7,018 bases of DNA from Planctomycetia bacterium (GTDB taxonomy: Bacteria; Planctomycetota; Phycisphaerae; Phycisphaerales; UBA1924). Position 1 is the stretch's first letter. Every line of letters begins with the position of its first letter. This document shows, piece after piece, positions 1-6,088 of this stretch. Below the pieces are notes generated by a model that saw nothing but the letters and a program-made list of their open reading frames with translations, was not told the DNA's origin and did no database searches. The translations under genes were made by a program, and so were the position numbers. The stretch lies in contig SXOY01000090.1 in assembly GCA_005776545.1 (NCBI GenBank), forward strand, positions 1-7,018, read 5' to 3'.

Positions 1-519
1 ACGCTTCGTTCCGAGCAAGCCGTTGAACAGGTCGACAAATTGACAGCGATCCGCCCAGAAGCCTCCCGCTCATGGCGCATCGGTCGCGATATCTCGCCCG
101 AAGTGGTTGACACCATTGCCAGCTCAACTGAGGCTCCATCGCACCCATTGGCACGCTCCAAAGATGGACACGAAGGCGCTGCTCCTGGTTCAATCCATGA
201 GGTTGCCAGAATCGCACAGACTTTTACGCCTATCCAGATGCCATTCTCTTCGCCACTGATCAGCGCTGCAAGCTCCGGCATGTCCAACATTCCTCGCAAG
301 CCCACCGGGTTTGTCGTTGAAGTTGATGCGGCTTCGAGCTCGCTTGCCGCGATCAAGGGCCTGCTTGCCGAAAAGACCAATTCTGTTGCTACGTTTATCG
401 AACTGCCATCGGCCGTTGATGCAGGCCCGCTCACCGATCCCGAGACCATTCTCTGGTTTACTCAGTCCCCAGAGAATTGGGTCCCCCGCGTCCGCGTCCC
501 GGTTGTAGTTGGTCGCTGA
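1..519 (+). CDS. 3' end of an unrecognised gene (C-terminal 172 residues)
   Basis: The frame is open from the first base of the window to a TGA at 517-519, so the true start lies upstream. A TTG at 40 is only an internal Leu codon and should not be taken as the start. The visible part begins with a short charged stretch (residues 1-30), continues through a Ser/Pro/Ala-rich middle (about 45-105), and ends in a compact segment of alternating hydrophobic residues (about 108-172, from GFVVEVDAASSSLAAIKGLL to VRVPVVVGR), which looks like a small alpha/beta domain. There is no membrane segment, Cys cluster or catalytic motif. I do not recognise the family. A regulatory or envelope protein of the anti-sigma type is conceivable from the linker-plus-domain layout, but this is a guess. 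Coding is well supported by the long open frame and reasonable composition; function is unknown. Confidence 0.75.
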   Translation, partial: TLRSEQAVEQVDKLTAIRPEASRSWRIGRDISPEVVDTIASSTEAPSHPLARSKDGHEGAAPGSIHEVARIAQTFTPIQMPFSSPLISAASSGMSNIPRKPTGFVVEVDAASSSLAAIKGLLAEKTNSVATFIELPSAVDAGPLTDPETILWFTQSPENWVPRVRVPVVVGR

Positions 520-527
520 TTCCTCCT

Positions 528-565
528 ACCTAAAAACAAAGCAGGCAACCTAAAAACAAAGCAGG
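528..565. repeat. Tandem duplication, 20-bp period
   Basis: The 18-base word ACCTAAAAACAAAGCAGG occurs at 528-545 and again at 548-565, giving an exact 20-bp period with two intervening bases. Its A-rich part would read as a T-tract (TTGTTTTT) on the minus strand. The second copy abuts the GC hairpin at 560-590, so the duplication may have doubled the T-tract of a leftward terminator. Confidence 0.85.
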
Positions 566-590
566 GCGCCATCTAAGACAGCGCCCCGCT
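551..590. terminator. Terminator-like hairpin between convergent genes
   Basis: Positions 560-569 (AGCAGGGCGC) pair with 581-590 (GCGCCCCGCT) to give nine base pairs and one A/C mismatch around an 11-nt loop. On the minus strand the stem is followed at once by TTGTTTTT (551-558), the signature of an intrinsic terminator for leftward transcription of the gene ending at 902. On the plus strand it lies 41 nt after the stop at 519, but the nearest T-run (608-611) is about 17 nt beyond the stem. It may serve both directions; the leftward reading fits better. Confidence 0.45.
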
Positions 591-901
591 GGAGGAGAGA
601 GAGACTCTTTTGAGCAACAAGTTGCTACCTTGTTATACGTGTCACATCGGCTCAACGTTTCATACTATCTTCAAGATTCTCTGTCTTAACATTTCAGAAT
701 GACCTGTCAAGCACCAAATCGTGCGAACACAACCCACGAAAACATCGGTAATTCATGGGATTTCGTGCAATTCACTCCGTTTTGCTCCGCCCTACCAACG
801 ATAGTGAAATTCTTGCGCATCACCCTGATTAAGGATTACTATCAATCTGCAAACGCATGTACGAACAGAGTCCTTGCTTTGCATTCGAGCGTCCGAGGCC
901 C

Positions 902-1861
902 CTACTTCTTTTCTTCCGAATCCTCTGCCGGCGGCATCTGCACATCATCCATTTTCGGCGCAGCCTTCTTTTCTACGCCATCGTTTTTCTTGCCGCCTCG
1001 CTCCTGCAAAAACTTCCGTACCGCTTCGCGCCGCTGCTCTGGTGACATGGTCGCGAGTTTCGTCCGCATCGCCTCAGGCAGCCTGGGATCGTTGATATCC
1101 AGTTCCTTCTTGCCGGCGATAATGTCATCCATGTCCTGCTTTAAAGTGTCGCGCCGACCCAGGTAGTTCTTGCGATCTTCGTTTTCGTTCGCTCGTAAGC
1201 GATCGATCTCCTTGATAACCAGTTCTTTCTGGGCTTCGGTCAACACCGCCCATTGCCGCGTGTGAACTTCTCCGGCCTTGGGTGCTCCCGCGTAGATCCG
1301 CTGCAACTGTTCTCTTGCCTTCTCTAACGCTTCGTTCATGGCATCTTCAGACATCATCGATTCATCTGCGGTACCTGGCGCATCTGCTTTTTTGGTCGCC
1401 GGTTTCTTTTCTTGCAATGCGCGACGAATCTCTTCCACGCCGCGGCGGAAGTCGTCACCCTCGCCCATCTCTCCCTTCAGTCCCAGTGTTTCACGTGCTT
1501 TGGTCACCTTCTCGCGGTTCTTCTCGAAATACGCGCGTTGCTCAGCCTGGAACGCTTTTTCAAAATCGCGAAGCGACTTCTCCTGCTCGGCGGTCAATCG
1601 CGTTGCTGCCGCCGCCGACTCGCTTTGAATCACCTGCAGTGCATTCAGGAACATCCGGTGCGCCAACGGACGATCGCCTTCGCGCCGCTTTCCGGGACTG
1701 CCACCAAAACTCTTGGCATCGCCCGGCACGCCGCCCTCGCGCACCGATGGGCCGCTTAAGGCATCGGGTTTGTCCGTCTGTGCAATCACGTGACCATTGA
1801 ACAACAACACAACCCCGAGGGCAAGTGGGCGGATACTACAACGGTGATGAAATAACTGCAT
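902..1861 (-). CDS. Exported charged alpha-helical protein, function unknown
   Basis: The protein has 319 residues. The start is the ATG at 1861-1859, because a strong Shine-Dalgarno GGAGGG sits seven bases before it; the in-frame TTG at 1876 overlaps that site and is unlikely to be used. Residues 1-27 form a Sec signal peptide (basic and His n-region, hydrophobic PLALGVVLLF, likely cleavage after VIA). A Gly/Ser/charged linker follows to about 65. The rest is predicted helical and rich in Lys, Glu, Arg, Gln and Ala, with Leu-Thr/Met-Ser plus Gln motifs (LTAEQEKSLRDF at 89-100, LTEAQKELVIKEIDRL at 207-222, MSPEQRREAVRKF at 272-284). The tail from 288 is Lys/Glu/Pro-rich and disordered. The (L/M)(T/S)xxQ motifs recall helical Spy/CpxP-like periplasmic proteins, but similarity is too weak for a family call. 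It lies 72 bp after the upstream minus-strand gene, so co-transcription is plausible. Confidence 0.82.
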   Translation of the reverse strand: MQLFHHRCSIRPLALGVVLLFNGHVIAQTDKPDALSGPSVREGGVPGDAKSFGGSPGKRREGDRPLAHRMFLNALQVIQSESAAAATRLTAEQEKSLRDFEKAFQAEQRAYFEKNREKVTKARETLGLKGEMGEGDDFRRGVEEIRRALQEKKPATKKADAPGTADESMMSEDAMNEALEKAREQLQRIYAGAPKAGEVHTRQWAVLTEAQKELVIKEIDRLRANENEDRKNYLGRRDTLKQDMDDIIAGKKELDINDPRLPEAMRTKLATMSPEQRREAVRKFLQERGGKKNDGVEKKAAPKMDDVQMPPAEDSEEKK

Positions 1862-1868
1862 AACAAGA

Positions 1869-1874
1869 CCCTCC
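1869..1874 (-). promoter_or_regulatory. Strong Shine-Dalgarno deciding the start of the 902-1861 gene
   Basis: The minus strand reads GGAGGG at 1874-1869, seven bases before the ATG at 1861. It discriminates against the longer frame starting at the TTG at 1876, which would put the ribosome site inside the coding sequence. Confidence 0.8.
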
Positions 1875-1897
1875 AATGTATCTCTTCATTGTACAAC

Positions 1898-1938
1898 GCT
1901 GAATCACGCCTGAAATTGCAATTTTGCGGCGATTCAGC
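1898..1938. other. Intergenic hairpin spanning a stop codon
   Basis: GCTGAATC (1898-1905) and GATTCAGC (1931-1938) are perfect complements. The bases just inside can add a few GC pairs with a bulge, and the centre contains a 12-bp perfect palindrome, AAATTGCAATTT (1913-1924). The hairpin includes the stop codon of the upstream minus-strand gene (1934-1936) and lies 37 nt before the start of the next. No T-run follows on either strand, so it does not look like an intrinsic terminator. An RNA-processing or stabilising hairpin within a two-gene transcript is one explanation. Confidence 0.5.
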
Positions 1939-3520
1939 AGCCGGTGCTGAAGCTCTCTACAAAACTGAGGTAGTCGAAGAAATCTATCACGTTATCGTGG
2001 TTGATATCGGCGGCAGGGTTGTTCGATGAGAGGGCTTGCACGAAATCCAAGTAGTCAAAGAGATCTATGGAATCATCCTGGTTGAAGTCGCCGAGACAAC
2101 GAACTGAGAGGGTGGCGATTTGGGTGGTTGCTTCGCCGCAGGAATTGGTAAGAGTGCATGTGAAGTTGCCGATGTCGGATGTTTGGAAGTGAGTGAGTGT
2201 GAGCGTCGTCGATTCACCATTGGTTGGAGAAGAGAAAGCACCTGAGCTGCCCAACGCTGCTCCGCCTCCGATGGAGGCTCCACCGGGACCATTGTTGATG
2301 TTTAAACCGTTCCGTTTCCATTGGAAGGAGACATCGGCGTATCCGGATGCCGGAGTCGCGGAGAACACAATTGTCGAGTTCACAAATGTATGAACAGGTT
2401 GCGGATTGGCGGCGACGCGCGGAATGTCCGTTTCTGTCCAACATGCAAAATACGAGGCGGGCTGATCGCCTTCGGGAAGGAAGGATCCTCCCAGAAGCAA
2501 CTCTCCAGTTGAAAGAGAGTCGATTGCAGAAATTGTGGAAGACCATGACCCAACGGGCGACCATGAGACGCCATCCCATCGTGCGAGATTGTCTACAGGA
2601 ATGCCGGCGGCGATTGAGAACCCTCCACCTGCGAGGATGTCGCCGTTAGCAAGCACATGAATGGATGCCACACCGCCGTTCATCCCGGATCCAAGAGTTG
2701 ACCAAACGCTCCCATTCCACACAGCAATTCGAGATGCAGGCTGACCGCCTGCCAAAGTGAAAGCCCCACCAACAATGAGATCGCCATTGGGATGAAGTGC
2801 GAGCGCGTACACATGGTTGTTTACCCCATCGCCAAGTGGTGACCAAGTTGCCCCATCCCATTTCCGCACGTGTGGTCGAGTGAAACCGCCGCCAGCAACA
2901 AGGTCGCCATTCGGCATGACTATGAGGTTGGTGTGCGTTGAAGAGCTACCGTCGAAGCCCTCACCAAGAGCAGACCAAGACACGCCATCCCACTGCGCGA
3001 TGCCGCGAGCATTGACGGTTCCGATGCTGGAGAAATCGCCTGCAACAATCAAGTTGCCATTGTGAAGCTGCGCGAGAGCCTGCACCTGAATTCCGTTAAA
3101 TCTGGCGGTGTCAAGCGAGTGCCAGTTTGAGCCATCCCATCGCGCAACGTATTCGGCAGCGACACCACCAGCAACGGTAAATGCGCCACCGGCAATTAGA
3201 TCTCCGTTTGAGAGTTTTAACAGTGCGTTGACAGTGGGCTGGGGCAACATGCCGCCAGACATGCCGGTATGCAAAGTGGACCAGTTTGCACCATCCCACT
3301 GCGCGATGCACTGTACAGGAAGAGTTCCTATTCGGGTGAATCGACCTGCAACCACGGCGCTGTTGGTATCAATCGCACTGATCGCAAAGACCTGCCCGTT
3401 CAAGATGCCCGAATATGGCAGGGAGGATTCTTCGCATTGGGCGTGGCAGACACTCGTGCTTAATGCTGCCGCAGTAGCAGAAACCAATGGAAGACAACTA
3501 CCAAGCCGCCAATTGCGCAT
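1934..3520 (-). CDS. Secreted seven-repeat propeller protein with Ig-like domain and GC-type dockerin
   Basis: The protein has 528 residues from the ATG at 3520, preceded by a G-rich possible ribosome site (GGGGGTG, ten bases upstream). A TTG two codons earlier is less likely. Residues 1-28 are a Sec signal peptide (cleavage near CHA/QC). Residues 40-363 hold seven repeats of about 45 residues with the pattern NGDLIAGGxFT...AGG...xARWDGxxWSxLGxG, starting near 40, 95, 144, 195, 236, 283 and 328; the last has lost WDG. They resemble delta-60/kelch-like blades and would close as a seven-bladed propeller. Residues 370-473 are Ig-like (W401, C455; the usual B-strand Cys is absent). Residues 475-528 are a dockerin-like module with two Asp-rich loops (DFNQDDSID, DINHDNVID), each followed by FDYLxFV, ending in Gly-Cys. 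Such C-termini are typical of exported planctomycete proteins and probably serve anchoring or sorting. The ligand is unknown. Confidence 0.9.
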   Translation of the reverse strand: MRNWRLGSCLPLVSATAAALSTSVCHAQCEESSLPYSGILNGQVFAISAIDTNSAVVAGRFTRIGTLPVQCIAQWDGANWSTLHTGMSGGMLPQPTVNALLKLSNGDLIAGGAFTVAGGVAAEYVARWDGSNWHSLDTARFNGIQVQALAQLHNGNLIVAGDFSSIGTVNARGIAQWDGVSWSALGEGFDGSSSTHTNLIVMPNGDLVAGGGFTRPHVRKWDGATWSPLGDGVNNHVYALALHPNGDLIVGGAFTLAGGQPASRIAVWNGSVWSTLGSGMNGGVASIHVLANGDILAGGGFSIAAGIPVDNLARWDGVSWSPVGSWSSTISAIDSLSTGELLLGGSFLPEGDQPASYFACWTETDIPRVAANPQPVHTFVNSTIVFSATPASGYADVSFQWKRNGLNINNGPGGASIGGGAALGSSGAFSSPTNGESTTLTLTHFQTSDIGNFTCTLTNSCGEATTQIATLSVRCLGDFNQDDSIDLFDYLDFVQALSSNNPAADINHDNVIDFFDYLSFVESFSTGC

Positions 3521-3775
3521 GATCAAGAGACACCCCCAGAGTTTGGTCCCCGAGGTCGAGAGCCTTCAGGGGAAGGTCTTAGCTATACGGCTTTGGATCG
3601 GCTGTGGTTTCACGGATTTGGGGGAGCTCGCCCGTTTTCAAGGAAAGGTCCAGAATAGTGAGCAGATCGCTATCAACAAATTATGTCAGTCATTGCACCA
3701 TCGCCCCCAGCGTGGGGCGCACGCATGTAGCCGGTGGCGCAGAGACGCCTCGTCACCAGCCACCGGACAGCCGCC
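3521..3775. other. Leader/intergenic region with GC hairpins
   Basis: This is the upstream region of the minus-strand propeller gene. I see two inverted repeats: CGCCCC (3702-3707) with GGGGCG (3714-3719) around a 6-nt loop, and CCGGTGGC (3731-3738) with GCCACCGG (3759-3766) around 20 nt. Neither is followed by a T-run. A minus-strand TATAGC near 3590 could be a -10 element, but no matching -35 is convincing. A plus-strand frame covering 3108-4034 crosses this region and is antisense to the propeller gene, so it is not called. Confidence 0.4.
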
Positions 3776-4330
3776 TCAAAAACCCTTCCTCAGAAAAATG
3801 CCGCGACATTCGCGGCATAGATCTCGCTGCACTGAATCCTCAGCACCCAACTGCAAATTCACCCACAAAATCAAGATGGTCAAAGAAGTCAACAACACCA
3901 TCCCCATTGAAGTCGGCAGCAAGCTCGCCGCCGGCAAACACGGCAACAAAATCCAAGTAATCAAAAAAATCCGCGACACCATCGCAGTTAAAGTCCGCAG
4001 CGCACACCGAAAGTGCAACTCACGGACCCGATGAGCAATCTCACTCGGCACCGCCTGCACCAAGATACTCCACTGGGGCGGCCTGTCCCAGTTTCCCATG
4101 GCCCCACGCGAGATGAAGTATTCCGCGTATTGAACAACCTTCGGCTTGCCGACTTCCATTCGCTTCGCTTTGTCGTTCCAGAAATTCAACTTCAACTCGT
4201 TCCGCCGCAAGCAAGCCTCAAGCCCCCGTGTCACAATCTCGGCGCCAACCGGATACTTCCACCCCTTGAGCAAAGGTTGCTTGATCCAGGTCTCGGTGAT
4301 GAACGGAGTTGGATCAGGTGTCTGCGACAT
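3776..4330 (-). CDS. Chimeric hypothetical ORF: genuine-looking N-terminus, frame-shifted dockerin tail
   Basis: The ORF has 184 codons from the ATG at 4330, with no clear ribosome site. Residues 1-104 look like real protein: mixed charge, several Trp and Tyr (ETWIKQPLLKGWKYPVGAEI, KPKVVQYAEYFISRGAMGNW), no membrane segment and no family I recognise. From about residue 105 the DNA is that of a dockerin module read in another frame (see 3840-4019). The strongly hydrophobic stretch at 119-159 is therefore a frame artefact and should not be taken as membrane helices. The simplest reading is a gene whose original 3' end was lost by a deletion or recombination that joined it to the tail of a different, exported protein gene. 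Whether the product is made is unknown. The ORF ends 255 bp upstream of the propeller gene's start. Confidence 0.45.
   Translation of the reverse strand: MSQTPDPTPFITETWIKQPLLKGWKYPVGAEIVTRGLEACLRRNELKLNFWNDKAKRMEVGKPKVVQYAEYFISRGAMGNWDRPPQWSILVQAVPSEIAHRVRELHFRCALRTLTAMVSRIFLITWILLPCLPAASLLPTSMGMVLLTSLTILILWVNLQLGAEDSVQRDLCRECRGIFLRKGF
3791..3818 (-). terminator. Intrinsic terminator, leftward
   Basis: On the minus strand ATGCCGCGA (3818-3810) and TCGCGGCAT (3806-3798) form a perfect nine-pair stem with a 3-nt loop (or eight pairs with a 5-nt loop), followed immediately by TTTTCTG (3797-3791). It begins 22 nt after the stop of the dockerin remnant (3840-3842), the expected position for that lost gene's own terminator. 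It falls inside the last codons of the chimeric ORF ending at 3776, which argues that the far 3' end of that ORF is not natural coding sequence. Confidence 0.75.
3840..4019 (-). pseudogene. Remnant of a GC-type dockerin C-terminus
   Basis: Read from 4019 downwards, the minus strand encodes 59 residues and then TGA (3842-3840). They include CAADFNCDGVADFFDYLDFV, then AADFNGDGVVDFFDHLDFV, ending FAVGC. Both calcium-loop motifs (D-x-N-x-D-x-x-x-D) and the terminal Gly-Cys are intact, and the architecture matches residues 475-528 of the protein at 1934-3520. The frame is closed directly upstream by TGA at 4022-4020, and no signal peptide or enzymatic body precedes it, so this is the stranded tail of an exported protein gene. 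The lead-in VALSV resembles the Ig-to-dockerin junction of the intact neighbour (ATLSV). I infer that it was once a paralogue of that gene. It overlaps the chimeric ORF in a different frame of the same strand. Confidence 0.85.
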
Positions 4331-4396
4331 GGCGATGGATCGTAGACATTGCTGTTAAGACGACCAGAGCGGCAAGCGATCCCGCAGCTGAACTCC

Positions 4397-4449
4397 CCTC
4401 CAAAAGAAAGGAGGTGCCGGAGGAAATTCCTTTCCTCTGGCATTGCATT
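4397..4449. repeat. Dispersed two-hairpin repeat, copy 1
   Basis: Hairpin A is CCTCC (4397-4401), 8-nt loop, GGAGG (4410-4414). Hairpin B is CCGGAGGAAA (4417-4426), TTCC loop, TTTCCTCTGG (4431-4440), ten pairs with one G-T wobble. The core 4403-4443 is identical over 41 bp to 6095-6135, and similarity continues through the GCATT that follows (to 4449). It lies 67 nt upstream of the minus-strand ATG at 4330. No T-run follows on the plus strand, so terminator function is not obvious; a REP- or MITE-like element is likelier. Confidence 0.85.
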
Positions 4450-4539
4450 TCTCCTTCGCAGTCGCAGCGGTTGACCTGCATTAACTCGGACGATGCCCTA
4501 TGCAAAGATTGAGTGTCTGATGTAGCCCGCGCCCGAGTC

Positions 4540-5937
4540 TTAATCTGCCATCCCCGCCGCCACCCGCGCAGCCTTAATCCGCCTGAACAATTCGGCATGC
4601 TTGACCATGAATCGATACTCCGCAATATCCCAATTCGTACCGTAAAAAACTCCGCTCAGAGCTTTGAGTTCCTTTTCGCGGTCCTCGGAAAGTGCTGCGT
4701 ATTGCTTGATGCGAACCGCGCGCTTGGGCGAGGCGCCATCAGCCGCGAGCATAAATGCGGCCTGTTCGAGAGCCTTAGTACCTTCTGGATATCCAACCGC
4801 GGCAAATGATCCCTGGTCTCTCCGCCAATTGTCCCCAGACGAATTGAAGAAATACTGTGAGAGTCCTCCATTGCCAATCTGTCCCGTAGCCTCGCAAACA
4901 TTGGACAAGCACGTGACACATCTCCGTTCCTCTTCCGAAAGCTCCATGTCTTCAGGTGGGTCCGTGTGATGCGCCGCAGGAAGACCCCGAGCGTGATAGA
5001 GGTACTTGAGCGCCCTACGACTATGTTTCTTGTTTGCAATAACAGACTCGGCGATTTCGAGAGCCACTTGTGGTTCAGTGCGATCCAGTGCTTGCAGGGC
5101 AGAGTCGAATGTACAATTCCAAGGCCACTCCGTTGCCGAGAGTGCTTTGTTCAGCATCGGCCGCACAACCGCGGCCGGAATCGTGATCTGTTGACGAGAA
5201 AGCTCATCGAGGACAAAGTGAATATTCCTCGTGTTATCCAGCGAAAGTATCTTGTCACTCGTAAGCAGAGCTATCGCCTCATCTTTTCGCTGACTGACAA
5301 GCAAAGCTATTGACCACTTGAGAGGATGACCATTGTTTGAGGTGATGTTCTCCCTTGCCCATTCCACAATCGCATCAATGAGCGTTGCATCAGCCCAACC
5401 ACCGTCGAGCGCCAGGTCGAGTCCCACGCAGACGGCTTCTCGCCGCATATGCGCGTCTTCGTGTGATTCATCTCTAAGCAACTGAATCACCCAGGAAACG
5501 AGTTCAGCATTGCCAGTCGCGGCCCTCGCCCTGATCGCCTTTGTAAAGATCCGCCAATCAGCGTCATTCCACAAATGATCAAAGCGTTCACCCAGGGATC
5601 GCGGCCTCAATGGCCAGAGCAAATCCCACACTCGCTCAAGCGGCGAACTAGTCAACACGTGATTGTCGGGTCGCGTCCAAGTACTACGTGGATCGTCGAG
5701 CGCTCGTGTTAGAAAGGGAACGACAATTTCTCCAGCCTTGCGCAATCGAATAGTTGCTGGGCGATGTAAATCGTTATCAGAGTTCAAAAGATCGTCGATG
5801 AGTTCGGGAATCTCCTCAGCAGTTGGCGGAGGCGCGCTATCTGCCTCATCTATCAGTAGTCCCCGTTTCTCGAGACTGGCGGAAAGTAGCCGACCGAACA
5901 ACGCATCGCTGGCGAGCTGGATTGCAAAACTCTTCAT
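4540..5937 (-). CDS. HEAT-repeat-like protein with C-terminal DMP19 (DUF4375) domain
   Basis: The protein has 465 residues from the ATG at 5937. Residues 40-90 form HEAT-like helical pairs (EEIPELIDDLL...IRLRKAGEIVVPFLTRALDD), and helical repeats continue to about 315. Residues 331-453 match the DMP19/DUF4375 pattern: acidic ELSEEER lead, an NGGLSQYFFNSSGD motif at 356-369, then helices with GYPEGTKALEQAAFMLA. The founding member, Neisseria DMP19, is a DNA-mimic protein; most other members are uncharacterised, so function here is open. There is no signal peptide, so it is probably cytoplasmic. The start is uncertain: the frame stays open to 6135, but codons there come from a dispersed repeat. 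An intermediate ATG at 6063 has a GAGG six bases upstream and would add 42 residues. I prefer 5937 because the extension contains a perfect GC hairpin and Cys-rich sequence of non-coding appearance. No terminator is visible after 4540. Confidence 0.85.
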   Translation of the reverse strand: MKSFAIQLASDALFGRLLSASLEKRGLLIDEADSAPPPTAEEIPELIDDLLNSDNDLHRPATIRLRKAGEIVVPFLTRALDDPRSTWTRPDNHVLTSSPLERVWDLLWPLRPRSLGERFDHLWNDADWRIFTKAIRARAATGNAELVSWVIQLLRDESHEDAHMRREAVCVGLDLALDGGWADATLIDAIVEWARENITSNNGHPLKWSIALLVSQRKDEAIALLTSDKILSLDNTRNIHFVLDELSRQQITIPAAVVRPMLNKALSATEWPWNCTFDSALQALDRTEPQVALEIAESVIANKKHSRRALKYLYHARGLPAAHHTDPPEDMELSEEERRCVTCLSNVCEATGQIGNGGLSQYFFNSSGDNWRRDQGSFAAVGYPEGTKALEQAAFMLAADGASPKRAVRIKQYAALSEDREKELKALSGVFYGTNWDIAEYRFMVKHAELFRRIKAARVAAGMAD

Positions 5938-5949
5938 TCCGCTGGGTGT

Positions 5950-5966
5950 GCCGCCCTTATGGCGGC
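5950..5966. other. Short GC hairpin just upstream of the DMP19-domain gene
   Basis: GCCGCC (5950-5955) pairs with GGCGGC (5961-5966) around CTTAT. It lies 13 nt before the preferred ATG at 5937 on the minus strand, where it could affect translation initiation. If translation starts at 6063 it would instead be coding. Its role is unknown. Confidence 0.4.
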
Positions 5967-6088
5967 GGCCCAAAATGACCGCCGAGCAGTCCCAACGAGG
6001 CCGACAAATACCGCGACAAGCCACCACATTCGCTAGCTTAGCAGCCAATCCAAGTAGGCCCATAGGGTTCCTCACCACGGCTGACCTT

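Larger units (their letters stand above)
520..901. other. Convergent intergenic region
   Basis: This region separates the plus-strand gene ending at 519 from the minus-strand gene ending at 902, so transcription converges here. Its left end holds the tandem 20-bp repeat and hairpin listed separately. A short inverted repeat (AGCAA / TTGCT, 613-626) follows. From about 640 to 901 I see no convincing ORF, promoter or RNA. A plus-strand frame beginning at 699 runs into the antisense of the next gene and is treated as a shadow. Confidence 0.6.

Noticed and set aside
699..1166. Plus-strand frame of 155 codons entering the 902-1861 gene
   Set aside because: It has no ribosome site, its second half is antisense to a supported gene and its composition is not protein-like.
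1282..1800. Plus-strand frame of 172 codons
   Set aside because: It lies wholly antisense to the exported helical protein gene (902-1861), which has a signal peptide and a strong ribosome site. The product is Ser/Arg/Pro-rich shadow sequence.
3845..3975. Apparent membrane helices in the 3776-4330 ORF
   Set aside because: The hydrophobic residues arise from reading the Asp/Phe-rich dockerin codons in the wrong frame.
3108..4034. Long plus-strand open frame (308 codons)
   Set aside because: It is antisense to the N-terminal third of the well-supported propeller gene and to the dockerin remnant, and its product is Cys/Arg/His-rich with no coherent domain.
4231..4443. Minus-strand frame beginning MPEERNFLRHLLSFGG
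   Set aside because: The start peptide is encoded by the dispersed repeat, and the remainder overlaps the N-terminus of the 4330 ORF in another frame.
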